Source: an uncultured Burkholderiales bacterium
GTDB taxonomy: Bacteria; Pseudomonadota; Gammaproteobacteria; Burkholderiales; Burkholderiaceae_E
Direction of reading: 5' to 3'
Length of the DNA: 14,588 nt
NCBI GenBank assembly: GCA_903831925.1
Contig: CAIKZV010000057.1
Location: forward strand, 1-14,588
Shown here: piece after piece, positions 6,916 through 14,588 of the stretch
How the letters are laid out: each line of letters starts with the position of its first letter
Numbering within the stretch: position 1 is the first letter of the stretch
The notes under the pieces: generated by a model
Database searches by the model: none
The model's input: the letters and a program-made list of their open reading frames with translations, nothing else
Told to the model about the DNA's origin: nothing
Translations under genes and position numbers: made by a program

Positions 6916-7722
6916 ATGACTGCATCGCCATCGGCCGGCGCATTAGCCCCGGCCTTCTTCATCTCCCATGGCGCGCCGACCTTCGCGCTCGAACCGGGTC
7001 TGCTCGGTGCCAGACTGCGCCAGATCGGCGCAACGCTGACCGAGGTTCGCAGCGTGCTGATCGTCTCGCCGCATTGGCAGACCGACGCGCTCACGGTGAT
7101 GTCCACACAGCATCCGCAGACGATTCACGATTTCGGCGGCTTTGCGCCCGCCCTCTACCAGCTGCGCTATCCGGCGGCCGGCGATCCGCAGACCGCCGTC
7201 ACCACACTCAAGCTGCTCGAGGACGCCGGCTGGCCCGCCACGCTCGATTCGCAGCGGGGTCTGGATCACGGCGCCTGGGTGCCGATGATGCATCTGCGGC
7301 CACAGGCCGACCTGCCGGTCTTTCAGCTCTCGCTTCCCTTGTCGTTCGACGCGCCGCAGTCGCTGGCGCTCGGGCGCGTGCTGGCCCCGCTTCGCGAGCA
7401 AGGCATTGCCATCGTCGGATCGGGCAGCATGACCCACAACCTCGCCGAGTTTCGGGGTCCGCGCACTGCGGTCGAGCCCTATGTAGACGAGTTCACCGGA
7501 TGGGTCCAGGCCTGCAGTCGACGGCGCGACCTCGACGCCCTGGGCCACTACCGGACGCTGGCGCCGCAAGCCCTCAGGGCGCATCCGACCGAAGAGCATT
7601 TCCTGCCGCTGCTGGTCGCTGCGGGTGCCAGCCATGCCGACGACCCGCTGGTGGTGTTTGATGGCGACACACGCTACGGCATGCTCTCGATGGCCTCGTT
7701 TGCCTGGGGACTGACCTGCTGA
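6916..7722 (+). CDS. ygiD: 4,5-DOPA dioxygenase extradiol-like protein (class III, LigB superfamily)
   Basis: Predicted metal-dependent dioxygenase of the DODA/YgiD group in the LigB superfamily; E. coli YgiD cleaves L-DOPA at the 4,5-extradiol position. The 268-residue protein starts at ATG 6916 with GGAGG at 6904-6908, 7-nt spacing. Conserved histidines are visible at the expected places: His18 in FISHGAPTF, His53 in VSPHWQ, His118 in LDHGAWVPM, His174 in GSGSMTHNLAEF, and His223 and His228 in HPTEEHFLPLL. Length matches the family (about 260-270). It is cytoplasmic with no signal peptide. It shares its upstream region with the GH84 gene. Real substrates of bacterial members are mostly unknown; catechols of plant or microbial origin are plausible. 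Confidence 0.9.
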   Translation: MTASPSAGALAPAFFISHGAPTFALEPGLLGARLRQIGATLTEVRSVLIVSPHWQTDALTVMSTQHPQTIHDFGGFAPALYQLRYPAAGDPQTAVTTLKLLEDAGWPATLDSQRGLDHGAWVPMMHLRPQADLPVFQLSLPLSFDAPQSLALGRVLAPLREQGIAIVGSGSMTHNLAEFRGPRTAVEPYVDEFTGWVQACSRRRDLDALGHYRTLAPQALRAHPTEEHFLPLLVAAGASHADDPLVVFDGDTRYGMLSMASFAWGLTC

Positions 7723-7784
7723 GGCTTCGGGATCGTCATGAGACCAGATGGGTTAACCTTGCAGGCTTCACTAAGGATCCTGAG

Positions 7785-7976
7785 ATGCCCCCTATCCTGC
7801 GTCGCACCGCCAGCCTCACGCTTGCCGCCCTGTTACTCATCATCGGATGCGGCTGTGCCGGCGCCGATATCCAGGTCATCAATACCGACCCCTACTACCC
7901 CTATTACCAGGGACGAATGATGGCGCCCGACTACGCCAATCCTTACTTCATGGGTAACGCCTGGACCCCCTATTGA
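7785..7976 (+). CDS. Small tyrosine-rich predicted lipoprotein, function unknown
   Basis: A 63-residue open frame with AAGGA at 7773-7777 and 7-nt spacing to ATG 7785. The N terminus (MPPILRR) is basic, followed by a hydrophobic stretch ASLTLAALLLIIGCGC. IIGC around Cys22 resembles a lipobox, so the protein is probably a lipoprotein; signal peptidase I cleavage after CAGA is an alternative. The mature part is only about 40 residues, rich in Tyr, Pro, Asn and Met, with DPYYPYYQGR and MMAPDYANPYFMGNAW. I do not recognise a family. It lies 62 bp after the dioxygenase stop and 53 bp before the substrate-binding protein start, on the same strand. The good ribosome binding site and signal sequence argue that it is real. 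Confidence 0.7.
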   Translation: MPPILRRTASLTLAALLLIIGCGCAGADIQVINTDPYYPYYQGRMMAPDYANPYFMGNAWTPY

Positions 7977-7990
7977 GCTGTCGCGTCATC

Positions 7991-8010
7991 CGGCAGGCCA
8001 GAACCTGCCG
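7991..8010 (+). promoter_or_regulatory. Perfect 7-bp GC hairpin just before the substrate-binding-protein gene
   Basis: CGGCAGG and CCTGCCG flank a 6-nt loop (CCAGAA). It follows the small lipoprotein stop by 14 bp and precedes the A-rich AAGGAAGAG ribosome binding region at 8019-8027. The bases after it are ATAATAAAAA, with no T run on either strand 3' of the stem, so it is not a standard intrinsic terminator. It may stabilise an mRNA end, act as a processing site or be an operator. Confidence 0.45.
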
Positions 8011-8029
8011 ATAATAAAAAGGAAGAGAC

Positions 8030-9256
8030 ATGTCCCGACGCCCGACGGCTAATCGCCGCCTCGTGCTGAGCGCCGCGCTTGGCACCACCGCGATGCTTTC
8101 GATGCCGAGGTTGGCCCGGTCACAAAAAAAGTACGACACCGGCGCCTCGGACACCGAGATCAGGATCGGCAACACCATTCCCTACAGTGGTCCGGCGTCC
8201 AACTACGGCACGATGGCCAAGACCCAGGCGGCCTGGTTCAGCAAGATCAATGAAGACGGCGGCATCAATGGCCGCAAGATCACTTACCTCTCGCTTGACG
8301 ACGGCTACAGCCCGCCCAAGGCGGTCGAGATGACCCGCAAGCTGGTCGAGTCCGACGAAGTGCTCTTCATGTTCGGGCAGCTCGGCACCGCGCCCAATGC
8401 CGCGATCCAGAAATACCTCAACAGCAAGGGCATCCCGCATCTCTTTCTGTCGACCGGCGCCAGCCGCTTCATCGACCCGAAGGGCTCACCCTGGTCGCTG
8501 TCGTCGCTGCCGAGCTATCACACCGAAGGCCGGGTCTATGCCGAGCATGTCCTCAAGACGCAGCCCAATGCCACGATCGCGATCCTCTTTCAGAACGACG
8601 ACTACGGCCGCGATTTCGTGAAAGGCTTCAAAGAAGGCCTGGGCAGCCAGACCGGCAAGATCGTCGCCGAGGCGGGCTATGAAGCCACCGACCCGACCGT
8701 CGACTCGCAGGTCCTCACGCTCAAGGCCTCGAACGCCACCGTGCTCTTCATCGTCGCGCTGGCCAAGCAATCCTCGCAGGCGATCCGCAAGACCTACGAG
8801 ATCGGCTGGAAGCCCACGCAGTATGTGATCGGCACCTCGTCAGGCATCAGCAGCACGCTGGTGCCGGCCGGGCTCGAAAAATCGGTCGGCATTCTCACCG
8901 CCACCTATACCAAGGATCCGCGCGATCCGCGCTTCGAAAACGATCCCGGCATGCGCGAGTACCTCGCCTTCATGAAGAAGTACTACCCCGAGGCCGATGC
9001 ACTCGACCGGGTCAATGTCGCGGCCTACAACGCCAGCCAGATGATGACCGAGGCGCTTCGCCGCTGCGGCGACAACCTCACCCGCGAAAACGTCATGAAA
9101 CAGGTCACCTCCTACAAGGACCTGAGCCTGCCGATGCTGTTGCCGGGCATCCGGGTCAATACCTCCGCCACCGATTACCGCCTGATCCGCTCGATGCAGA
9201 TCGAGCGCTTCGACGGCACCAAATACGTCGCCGTCGGCGACCTGGTCAACCTCTGA
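8030..9256 (+). CDS. Branched-chain amino acid-type ABC transporter substrate-binding protein
   Basis: Periplasmic receptor of the LivJ/LivK-type family (periplasmic binding fold type I, peripla_BP_6), often used by Burkholderiales for aromatic or other carboxylic acids as well as amino acids. The 408-residue protein begins at ATG 8030 with AAGGAAGAG just upstream. The N terminus, SRRPTANRRLVLSAALGTTAM, has twin arginines before a hydrophobic stretch and a cleavage site near residue 32, so export is by Sec or Tat. Typical segments are IRIGNTIPYSGPASNYG, INEDGGINGRKITY, DDGYSPPKAVEMTRKLVE, FGQLGTAPNAAIQKYLN, ILFQNDDYGRDFVKGF and YNASQMMTEALRRCG. No permease or ATPase gene is adjacent, so it is an orphan receptor in this window. 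It is followed after 20 bp by a CoA-transferase gene, suggesting the ligand is the acid that enzyme activates. Confidence 0.92.
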   Translation: MSRRPTANRRLVLSAALGTTAMLSMPRLARSQKKYDTGASDTEIRIGNTIPYSGPASNYGTMAKTQAAWFSKINEDGGINGRKITYLSLDDGYSPPKAVEMTRKLVESDEVLFMFGQLGTAPNAAIQKYLNSKGIPHLFLSTGASRFIDPKGSPWSLSSLPSYHTEGRVYAEHVLKTQPNATIAILFQNDDYGRDFVKGFKEGLGSQTGKIVAEAGYEATDPTVDSQVLTLKASNATVLFIVALAKQSSQAIRKTYEIGWKPTQYVIGTSSGISSTLVPAGLEKSVGILTATYTKDPRDPRFENDPGMREYLAFMKKYYPEADALDRVNVAAYNASQMMTEALRRCGDNLTRENVMKQVTSYKDLSLPMLLPGIRVNTSATDYRLIRSMQIERFDGTKYVAVGDLVNL

Positions 9257-9276
9257 CTCCTGCAGGCAAGCACGCC

Positions 9277-10479
9277 ATGAAACCTCTCGAAGGCATCCGG
9301 GTCCTCGACCTGTCAGCCGTGGTCTCCGGCCCGATCGCCACCGCGATCATGGCCGACCAGGGCGCCGAAGTGATCAAGGTCGAGACCCCTGGCGGCGACC
9401 TGAGCCGACGCATCGGACCGGCCAAGGGCCAGATGTCGGCCACCTTCATCGCCGCCAATCGCGGCAAGCGCTCGATCGTGCTCGACCTCAAGCAGCACGC
9501 CGCCCGCGAGGTCCTCACCGACCTGATTCGCCGCGCCGATGTGCTGGTCGAAAACTTCCGGCCGGGTGCCATGGACCGGCTCGGTTTCAGTGCCGAGACC
9601 CTGGCAGACCTCAATCCGATGCTGGTCAATCTGTCGATCACCGGTTTCGGTCAGACCGGCCCTTATGCTGATGGCCGGGTCTATGACGCGGTGATTCAGG
9701 CAGTCTCGGGCATGTGTGCGTCGCACCGCGAACGCGAGACCCAGGACCCGGCGCTGGTCTCGACCCTGCTGGCCGACAAGCTCACCGGTCTGACCGCAGC
9801 GCAAGCGGTCACCGCCGCCCTGTTTGCGCGCAGCCGCACCGGCCGCGGCGGCCGGGTCGAGCTGTCGATGCTCGATGCCGCGCTCGCCTTCCAGTGGCCC
9901 GATGCGATGTACAACCATCTCTTCATGGACTCGCCGCCCGATCGCTTTCCGCGGGTTGGCATGACCATGCGGCCCTACAAGACCCGCGACGGCTTCGTCG
10001 CGATCATGGCCCCGCAGCAGGACGAATTCGAATCGATGTGCGAAGGCTTCGGCGACCCTTCAATCGCCGAGGATCCGCGCTTTGCCACCACGCCGATGCG
10101 CGCGCGTCACGGCCCCGAACTGAGAGCGATCTTCGAGCCGCTGGCTGCACAGCAAGACACCGACGAGTGCGTGGCCCGCATGCGCGCCGCCGGCACACCG
10201 ATCGGGCGCGTCAATGAACACGACGACGTGCTGACCGATCCGCAGGTCCTGCACAACGACAGCATCGTCGAAGTCGATCACGGTGAACTCGGTCGGGTGC
10301 GTCTGCTGCGCGGTGCGGCACGCTTCAAGGGCGGCGAAGCGCATGTTCCGCAACCGGCGCCCTGGCTGGGCGAGCACGGTCGGCAGGTGCTTGAGGAGCT
10401 CGGCTACGACGCTGCGCGGATCGAGTCGCTCACCACCGCCGGCGCGGTGCATCTGCCCAAGCAGGCTGTCAAACCTTAA
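9277..10479 (+). CDS. Class III CoA-transferase (CaiB/BaiF family)
   Basis: Predicted family III CoA-transferase, which moves CoA between carboxylic acids through an aspartyl-CoA thioester intermediate; cytoplasmic. The 400-residue length is standard. Motifs are LEGIRVLDLSAVVSGPIATAIMADQGAEVIKVE near the N terminus (given here as 4-36), FIAANRGKRSIVLDLK around 57-72, VLVENFRPGAMDRLG (89-103), ITGFGQTGPYA (121-131), the catalytic-position Asp167 in LLADKLTGLTAAQAV and GRGGRVELSMLDAAL. The start ATG 9277 has only a poor AGG at 9264-9266. It probably shares a transcript with the preceding substrate-binding protein gene. The convergent minus-strand dehydrogenase genes are plausible next steps for the acyl-CoA it makes. 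Donor and acceptor acids are not predictable. Confidence 0.92.
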   Translation: MKPLEGIRVLDLSAVVSGPIATAIMADQGAEVIKVETPGGDLSRRIGPAKGQMSATFIAANRGKRSIVLDLKQHAAREVLTDLIRRADVLVENFRPGAMDRLGFSAETLADLNPMLVNLSITGFGQTGPYADGRVYDAVIQAVSGMCASHRERETQDPALVSTLLADKLTGLTAAQAVTAALFARSRTGRGGRVELSMLDAALAFQWPDAMYNHLFMDSPPDRFPRVGMTMRPYKTRDGFVAIMAPQQDEFESMCEGFGDPSIAEDPRFATTPMRARHGPELRAIFEPLAAQQDTDECVARMRAAGTPIGRVNEHDDVLTDPQVLHNDSIVEVDHGELGRVRLLRGAARFKGGEAHVPQPAPWLGEHGRQVLEELGYDAARIESLTTAGAVHLPKQAVKP

Positions 10480-10497
10480 TCGGCAGAACCACGGCCT

Positions 10498-10516
10498 GGG
10501 CCTTTAGCGCAGGCCC
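10498..10516 (+). terminator. Weak hairpin after the CoA-transferase gene
   Basis: GGGCCT and AGGCCC flank a 7-nt loop 18 bp after the CoA-transferase stop. The stem is perfect but only 6 bp, and no T run follows, so intrinsic termination is doubtful. It sits next to the 17-bp tandem repeat, and together they fill the convergent gap. Confidence 0.25.
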
Positions 10517-10564
10517 GCTGTCGACTCCGGACCGCTGTCGACTCCGGACCGCTGTCGACTCAGG
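10515..10564. repeat. 17-bp tandem repeat, nearly three copies, between convergent genes
   Basis: The unit CCGCTGTCGACTCCGGA is present at 10515-10531 and 10532-10548, followed by a partial copy from 10549 that matches for 13 bases and then diverges. Each unit carries the palindromes GTCGAC and TCCGGA, so single-stranded forms could fold. The third copy runs over the stop codon (10562-10560) of the minus-strand VOC gene. It probably arose by replication slippage and may act as a bidirectional transcription boundary; the latter is inference. Confidence 0.85.
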
Positions 10565-11243
10565 CCGTCGTCAAGCCGCCGAGCAGTGAAGCCCGCTGCG
10601 AAAGCTCAATGAAATTGCCGTCCGGATCGCGCACGAAAGAGATCACCGCCACCTCGCCCATGCGGCGCGGGGCAGCCCCTTCGGTGCCGCCACGCTCAAG
10701 CACGCCGGCATGTTCTGCCAGACAATCGGTGATCTGCACGGTCATATAGCGCCAGCCTGCGCCGCGCCAGCTCTCTGCGCGTCCGACCTTGCCCTCCTCG
10801 ATCACCAGGATGCGCGAATCGCCGCACACATAGACCCCCGGTGAGGGCGAGGCGAACTGCATCACCTCGCGCCAGAAGTGCTCATGCGCATCCCGGTTGT
10901 TCACGCGCAGCTCGATGCCAAGGCCGACCACGCCTTCATGGCCGGTGGGCACCAGCGACAGGCGATTGCCATCGGGATCGGACATCGGTGCCGGCGCATC
11001 GAGCCCTGGCCTGGCGATGCGCAGACCGACGATGCCCGAGGCCTGAGTCTCGGTCAGCGGATCGCGCGAGTGGTTCACCTTGAGCACCGACCCGTTCACA
11101 TCGAAGCGGTGCTGCTGCATGCCGCCGCCAAGCTTGAGCATGTGGTCGAAATGCAGCCCGACCCGGTTCCCCCAGAAGTCGAGCTGTGGTTCGATCTCGC
11201 GGGCAAACAGCCCCACATCCAGATGCTGCTTGGCGAGCTTCAT
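10560..11243 (-). CDS. VOC/glyoxalase-superfamily protein with two VOC domains
   Basis: A 227-residue protein of the vicinal oxygen chelate superfamily with two tandem modules. The first starts with KQHLDVGLFAREIEPQLDFW (5-24) and ends near DPDGNRLSLVP (89-99); the second runs from VVGLGIELRVNN (105-116) to RDPDGNFIELSQR (205-217). Possible metal ligands are His7, His45 (QQHRF) and Glu213, but the usual Glu of the first module is Ser (RLSLV) and the second module's first ligand position lacks His. An intact extradiol-dioxygenase His-His-Glu centre is therefore not evident. Start ATG 11243 lies 12 bp after the small-subunit dehydrogenase stop, with GAGAG at 11257-11253 overlapping that stop, so it is in the same operon. 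Roles as an isomerase, epimerase, lyase or binding protein are possible. Confidence 0.8.
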   Translation of the reverse strand: MKLAKQHLDVGLFAREIEPQLDFWGNRVGLHFDHMLKLGGGMQQHRFDVNGSVLKVNHSRDPLTETQASGIVGLRIARPGLDAPAPMSDPDGNRLSLVPTGHEGVVGLGIELRVNNRDAHEHFWREVMQFASPSPGVYVCGDSRILVIEEGKVGRAESWRGAGWRYMTVQITDCLAEHAGVLERGGTEGAAPRRMGEVAVISFVRDPDGNFIELSQRASLLGGLTTA

Positions 11244-11255
11244 GGCAGGCGTCTC

Positions 11256-12392
11256 TCAGTCGAAGGTTGCGTAACGCTCGAGGTGATGGTCGGCGTCACC
11301 AAAGCGCTGCGCGATCATGGTGAGGCGACGGAAGTTGTGCGAGACCTTCAGCTCCTCGGTCATGCCCATGCCGCCGTGCAGTTGCACCGACTCCTGGCTG
11401 ACCTGACGGGCTGCGTCGGCGATCTTGACCTTGGCGGCCGACACAGCACGCTTGCGGGCACCGGCGTCACCGCCTTCGTCGACCTTGGCCGCGGCAAAGA
11501 TCGCCATCGAACGGGCCTGCTCGCACACCACATACATGTCGACCATGCGGTGCTGCAGTGCCTGAAACGAGCCGATCGGCGCACCGAACTGCTTGCGGGT
11601 CTTCAGGTATTCGAGGGTCGCGTCATTGGCATTCTTCATGGTGCCGATCGCATCGGCGCACAGCAATGCTGTCGCGAAATCGACCGCTTCCTCGATCAGC
11701 GGCAACGCACCGCCCGCCGTCCCGATGAGGGCTTCGGCAGGCAGCTGCACACCGGTGAGGGTGACGTCGGCAGCACGCTGGCCATCAACCGTGCGACAGG
11801 CATTGATCGACACGCCCGGGGCGTCGGCATCGACCAGGAACAGGCTCGTGCCATCGGGCTGACCGGCCACGCCGGCGGTATGGGCCGACACGATCAGCAC
11901 GCGCGCAGACGGCGCACCGATCACCACCGACTTCTCGCCATCGAGCACCCAGCCGCCGGCCTGCGCGCGGGCGGTGGTTTTCTGTGCATCGAGTTCGTAG
12001 CGACGTCCGTGCTCGAGGTAGGCAAAGGCCAGACGATGACGACCATCGACCAGCCCCGGCAGCAGCGCTTCGCGCTGGGCAGCCGATCCGCCGCGCGCCA
12101 CCAGACGCGCGGCCAGGCCAACATTGTCGAGCAGGGGCTCGACCACCAGCGCTTCGCCGCAGGCTTCCATCGCCGCCATCAGGTCGACCGCGCCGCCGCC
12201 GAAGCCGCCGTCGGCCTCGGGCAGGGCAAGTGCGGTCAGGCCCATGTCGGCAAAGGTCGCCCACACGGTATCGCTCACACCGCTGGCCGATTTGACGATC
12301 GCCTTGCGTTTTTCGAAGTCGTATTCATTGGCCAGATACTTGCGCAGCGATTCGGCCAGTTGGGTCTGCTCTTCTGAAAATTCGAAATCCAT
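11256..12392 (-). CDS. Acyl-CoA dehydrogenase, PimD-like small subunit
   Basis: Small subunit of a predicted heteromeric acyl-CoA dehydrogenase, resembling pimeloyl-CoA dehydrogenase small subunit PimD. The 378-residue protein begins MDFEFSEEQ with YDFEKRK at 24-30, both typical of this group. It keeps FAD-contact segments TRKQFGAPIGSFQALQHRM (265-283) and QLHGGMGMTEEL (337-348). It has no Glu at either known catalytic position: the G-helix segment reads EEAVDFATALLC and the C terminus ends HNFRRLTMIAQRFG without the YEGT-type motif. By analogy with R. palustris PimCD and mycobacterial FadE pairs, the active-site base would come from the large subunit. Start ATG 12392 has GAGG with 8-nt spacing, 16 bp after the large-subunit stop. 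Dicarboxylyl-, branched or cyclic acyl-CoA are possible substrates. Confidence 0.88.
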   Translation of the reverse strand: MDFEFSEEQTQLAESLRKYLANEYDFEKRKAIVKSASGVSDTVWATFADMGLTALALPEADGGFGGGAVDLMAAMEACGEALVVEPLLDNVGLAARLVARGGSAAQREALLPGLVDGRHRLAFAYLEHGRRYELDAQKTTARAQAGGWVLDGEKSVVIGAPSARVLIVSAHTAGVAGQPDGTSLFLVDADAPGVSINACRTVDGQRAADVTLTGVQLPAEALIGTAGGALPLIEEAVDFATALLCADAIGTMKNANDATLEYLKTRKQFGAPIGSFQALQHRMVDMYVVCEQARSMAIFAAAKVDEGGDAGARKRAVSAAKVKIADAARQVSQESVQLHGGMGMTEELKVSHNFRRLTMIAQRFGDADHHLERYATFD

Positions 12393-12408
12393 TGTGCTGT
12401 CCTCGCCC

Positions 12409-13590
<1,182 letters not shown>

Positions 13591-13647
13591 TTGTCTCGCT
13601 CCTGCTGTGTGACCGATCAGCCTCGATCGGCCGGGGACGGCCAGTGT

Positions 13648-13693
13648 CCGTCAGGCCGATAGGGCAACGCAAGTGCGCAACCGTCAGGCCGAT
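13648..13693. repeat. Two 13-bp direct repeats upstream of the copy A dehydrogenase gene
   Basis: CCGTCAGGCCGAT occurs exactly at 13648-13660 and 13681-13693, with starts 33 bp apart, close to three helical turns. Read on the minus strand (ATCGGCCTGACGG) the copies lie 58 and 91 bp upstream of the ATG at 13590. A shorter GATCGGCC is found nearer the gene at about 13625-13632. The arrangement suggests paired regulator sites in the promoter region of copy A; no clear -35/-10 pair was found with it. Confidence 0.5.
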
Positions 13694-13776
13694 GCAAAGC
13701 GGAACACCTTTGTATGTCGGATACCGCCTTGCCCATGCCTGCACACGATCAGACCTGCGTCAGACCCGACCCCTAA

Positions 13777-13798
13777 GGCTCAGAGGCTCAGAGGCTCA
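13777..13798. repeat. 8-bp tandem repeat over the stop codon of copy B
   Basis: GGCTCAGA is repeated at 13777-13784 and 13785-13792 and continues as GGCTCA to 13798, 2.75 copies. The last copy contains the TGA stop (13798-13796 on the minus strand) of the upstream dehydrogenase. It looks like local slippage just beyond the coding end; no function is evident. Confidence 0.7.
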
Positions 13799-14588
13799 CA
13801 GCCCGAGCGTCATCTTGGCAATGATGTTGCGCTGGATCTCGTTGGAGCCGGCATAGATCGTCGTCTTGCGATAGTTGAAATAGCGCGGCGACATGCGCGA
13901 GCGATAGGCATCGACGCTGCCCTCGTCCACGCCGACAAAGGGCTGGGCATCCGGGCCGAGTGCCTGCATCATCAGTTCGGTGATCGACTGCTGGATCTCG
14001 CTGCCCTTGAGCTTGAGCATCGAGACATCGGCACCCGGGGGCTGGCCGGTGCGGCGCATCTTGTCGAGAAAGCGCATCGAGGTGAGTTCGAGCGCCTGCA
14101 GCTCGATCTCGGTGCGGGTGAGGCGATCGCGAAACCGCGGATCCTGCATCAGCGGCTTGCCGTTCTTGGTCTCGGAGGCGGCGAGCGCGCGCAGCGCCTG
14201 CATCTCGCGCTTTGAGGCACCGACATTGCCCGAGCCCATGCGCTCGTGACCGAGCAGGTACTTGGCCACCGTCCAGCCCTTGCCTTCTTCGTGCACCAGA
14301 TTTTCAGCCGGCACCTCGACATTCTCGAAGAAGACTTCGTTCACTTCATGGCCACCGTCCATCAGGATCAGCGGGCGCACGGTGATGCCCGGCGTTTTCA
14401 TGTCGATCAGCAAAAAGCTGATGCCTTCCTGGCGGATCTTGGTGTCGAAGTTGGTTCGCACCAGGCAGAAGATCCAGTCGCCGTAATGACCGAGCGTGGT
14501 CCAGATCTTCTGGCCATTGACAACATACTTGTCGCCCTTGCGATCGGCGCGGGTCTTGAGCGAGGCCAGGTCGGAGCCCGAGCCCGGC
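13796..14588 (-). CDS. Acyl-CoA dehydrogenase, PimC-like large subunit (copy B, 5' end outside window)
   Basis: The frame is open from the right edge to a TGA at 13798-13796, giving 263 visible residues that correspond without any gap to residues 131-393 of copy A. By eye 29 residues differ, about 89% identity. Differences cluster at copy A positions 176-179 (DPNA against NFDT), 257-270 and 351-364. Both key features are kept: Glu in LLGHERMG, and Ala in IYAGSNE. A GTG at 14461 could be mistaken for a start, but the match continues upstream through PGSGSDLASLKTRADRKGDK to the edge, so the true start lies beyond it. No small-subunit gene lies between B and A; B may share the single downstream small subunit or pair with one upstream of the window. 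It appears intact as far as seen. Confidence 0.92.
   Translation of the reverse strand, partial: PGSGSDLASLKTRADRKGDKYVVNGQKIWTTLGHYGDWIFCLVRTNFDTKIRQEGISFLLIDMKTPGITVRPLILMDGGHEVNEVFFENVEVPAENLVHEEGKGWTVAKYLLGHERMGSGNVGASKREMQALRALAASETKNGKPLMQDPRFRDRLTRTEIELQALELTSMRFLDKMRRTGQPPGADVSMLKLKGSEIQQSITELMMQALGPDAQPFVGVDEGSVDAYRSRMSPRYFNYRKTTIYAGSNEIQRNIIAKMTLGL

Noticed and set aside
7991..8020. Hairpin before the substrate-binding-protein gene as an intrinsic terminator
   Set aside because: The stem is followed by A-rich, not T-rich, sequence on the plus strand and no T run follows it on the minus strand; kept only as an inverted repeat.
10515..10564. 17-bp repeat as a CRISPR remnant
   Set aside because: The copies are directly adjacent without spacers and no cas gene is in the window.
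10878..12377. A 499-codon plus-strand open frame antisense to the VOC and small-subunit dehydrogenase genes
   Set aside because: Its product is a His/Arg/Gln/Gly-rich composition typical of antisense shadows in GC-rich DNA, and the opposite strand encodes clear protein families.
13796..14461. Treating copy B as a complete 221-residue gene starting at GTG 14461
   Set aside because: The match to copy A continues upstream in frame to the right edge; the GTG is the Val of CLVRT.

Overview
The window is a GC-rich (roughly two-thirds G+C by eye), gene-dense chromosomal segment from a betaproteobacterium, most likely of the Burkholderiales. Supporting signs are a Bug/TTT-type periplasmic receptor standing alone beside acyl-CoA genes, CaiB/BaiF CoA-transferase and PimC/PimD-like acyl-CoA dehydrogenase genes, and strong G/C bias at third codon positions. 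I see no tRNA, rRNA, insertion sequence, phage gene or CRISPR array, and no gene-free stretch longer than 300 bases.

Left part (1-4936). A phosphonate-type ABC ATPase gene (phnC, minus strand), probably followed by another gene of the same operon that runs off the left edge, diverges from a three-gene plus-strand set: a crotonase-fold enoyl-CoA hydratase/isomerase, a Bug receptor, and an AidB/ACAD11-like acyl-CoA dehydrogenase. The last three are closely spaced and look like one operon for uptake and acyl-CoA-level catabolism of an unknown organic acid.

Middle part (5029-7976). A small PmtA-like SAM methyltransferase (plus) converges on a compact GH84 (O-GlcNAcase-type) beta-N-acetylglucosaminidase (minus). 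The GH84 gene diverges from a YgiD/DODA-type LigB dioxygenase gene across a 168-bp region with helically phased GAACCGC repeats. A 63-residue tyrosine-rich predicted lipoprotein follows.

Right part (8030-14588). A branched-chain-amino-acid-type ABC substrate-binding protein and a class III CoA-transferase (plus) converge, across a 17-bp tandem repeat, on a minus-strand set. In transcription order this set is: acyl-CoA dehydrogenase large subunit copy B (cut by the right edge), large subunit copy A, small subunit, and a two-domain VOC protein. The two large subunits are about 89% identical over the 263 shared residues, a recent tandem duplication. Together these genes look like a module that captures a carboxylic acid, activates it by CoA transfer and desaturates it with a heteromeric dehydrogenase. 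The substrate cannot be read from the sequence.

No wholly new defence or mobile system is visible. The observations most worth following are the duplicated heteromeric dehydrogenase, the minimal bacterial GH84 enzyme with its phased-repeat control region, the orphan receptors linked to acyl-CoA enzymes, and several inverted or direct repeats placed just upstream of genes.
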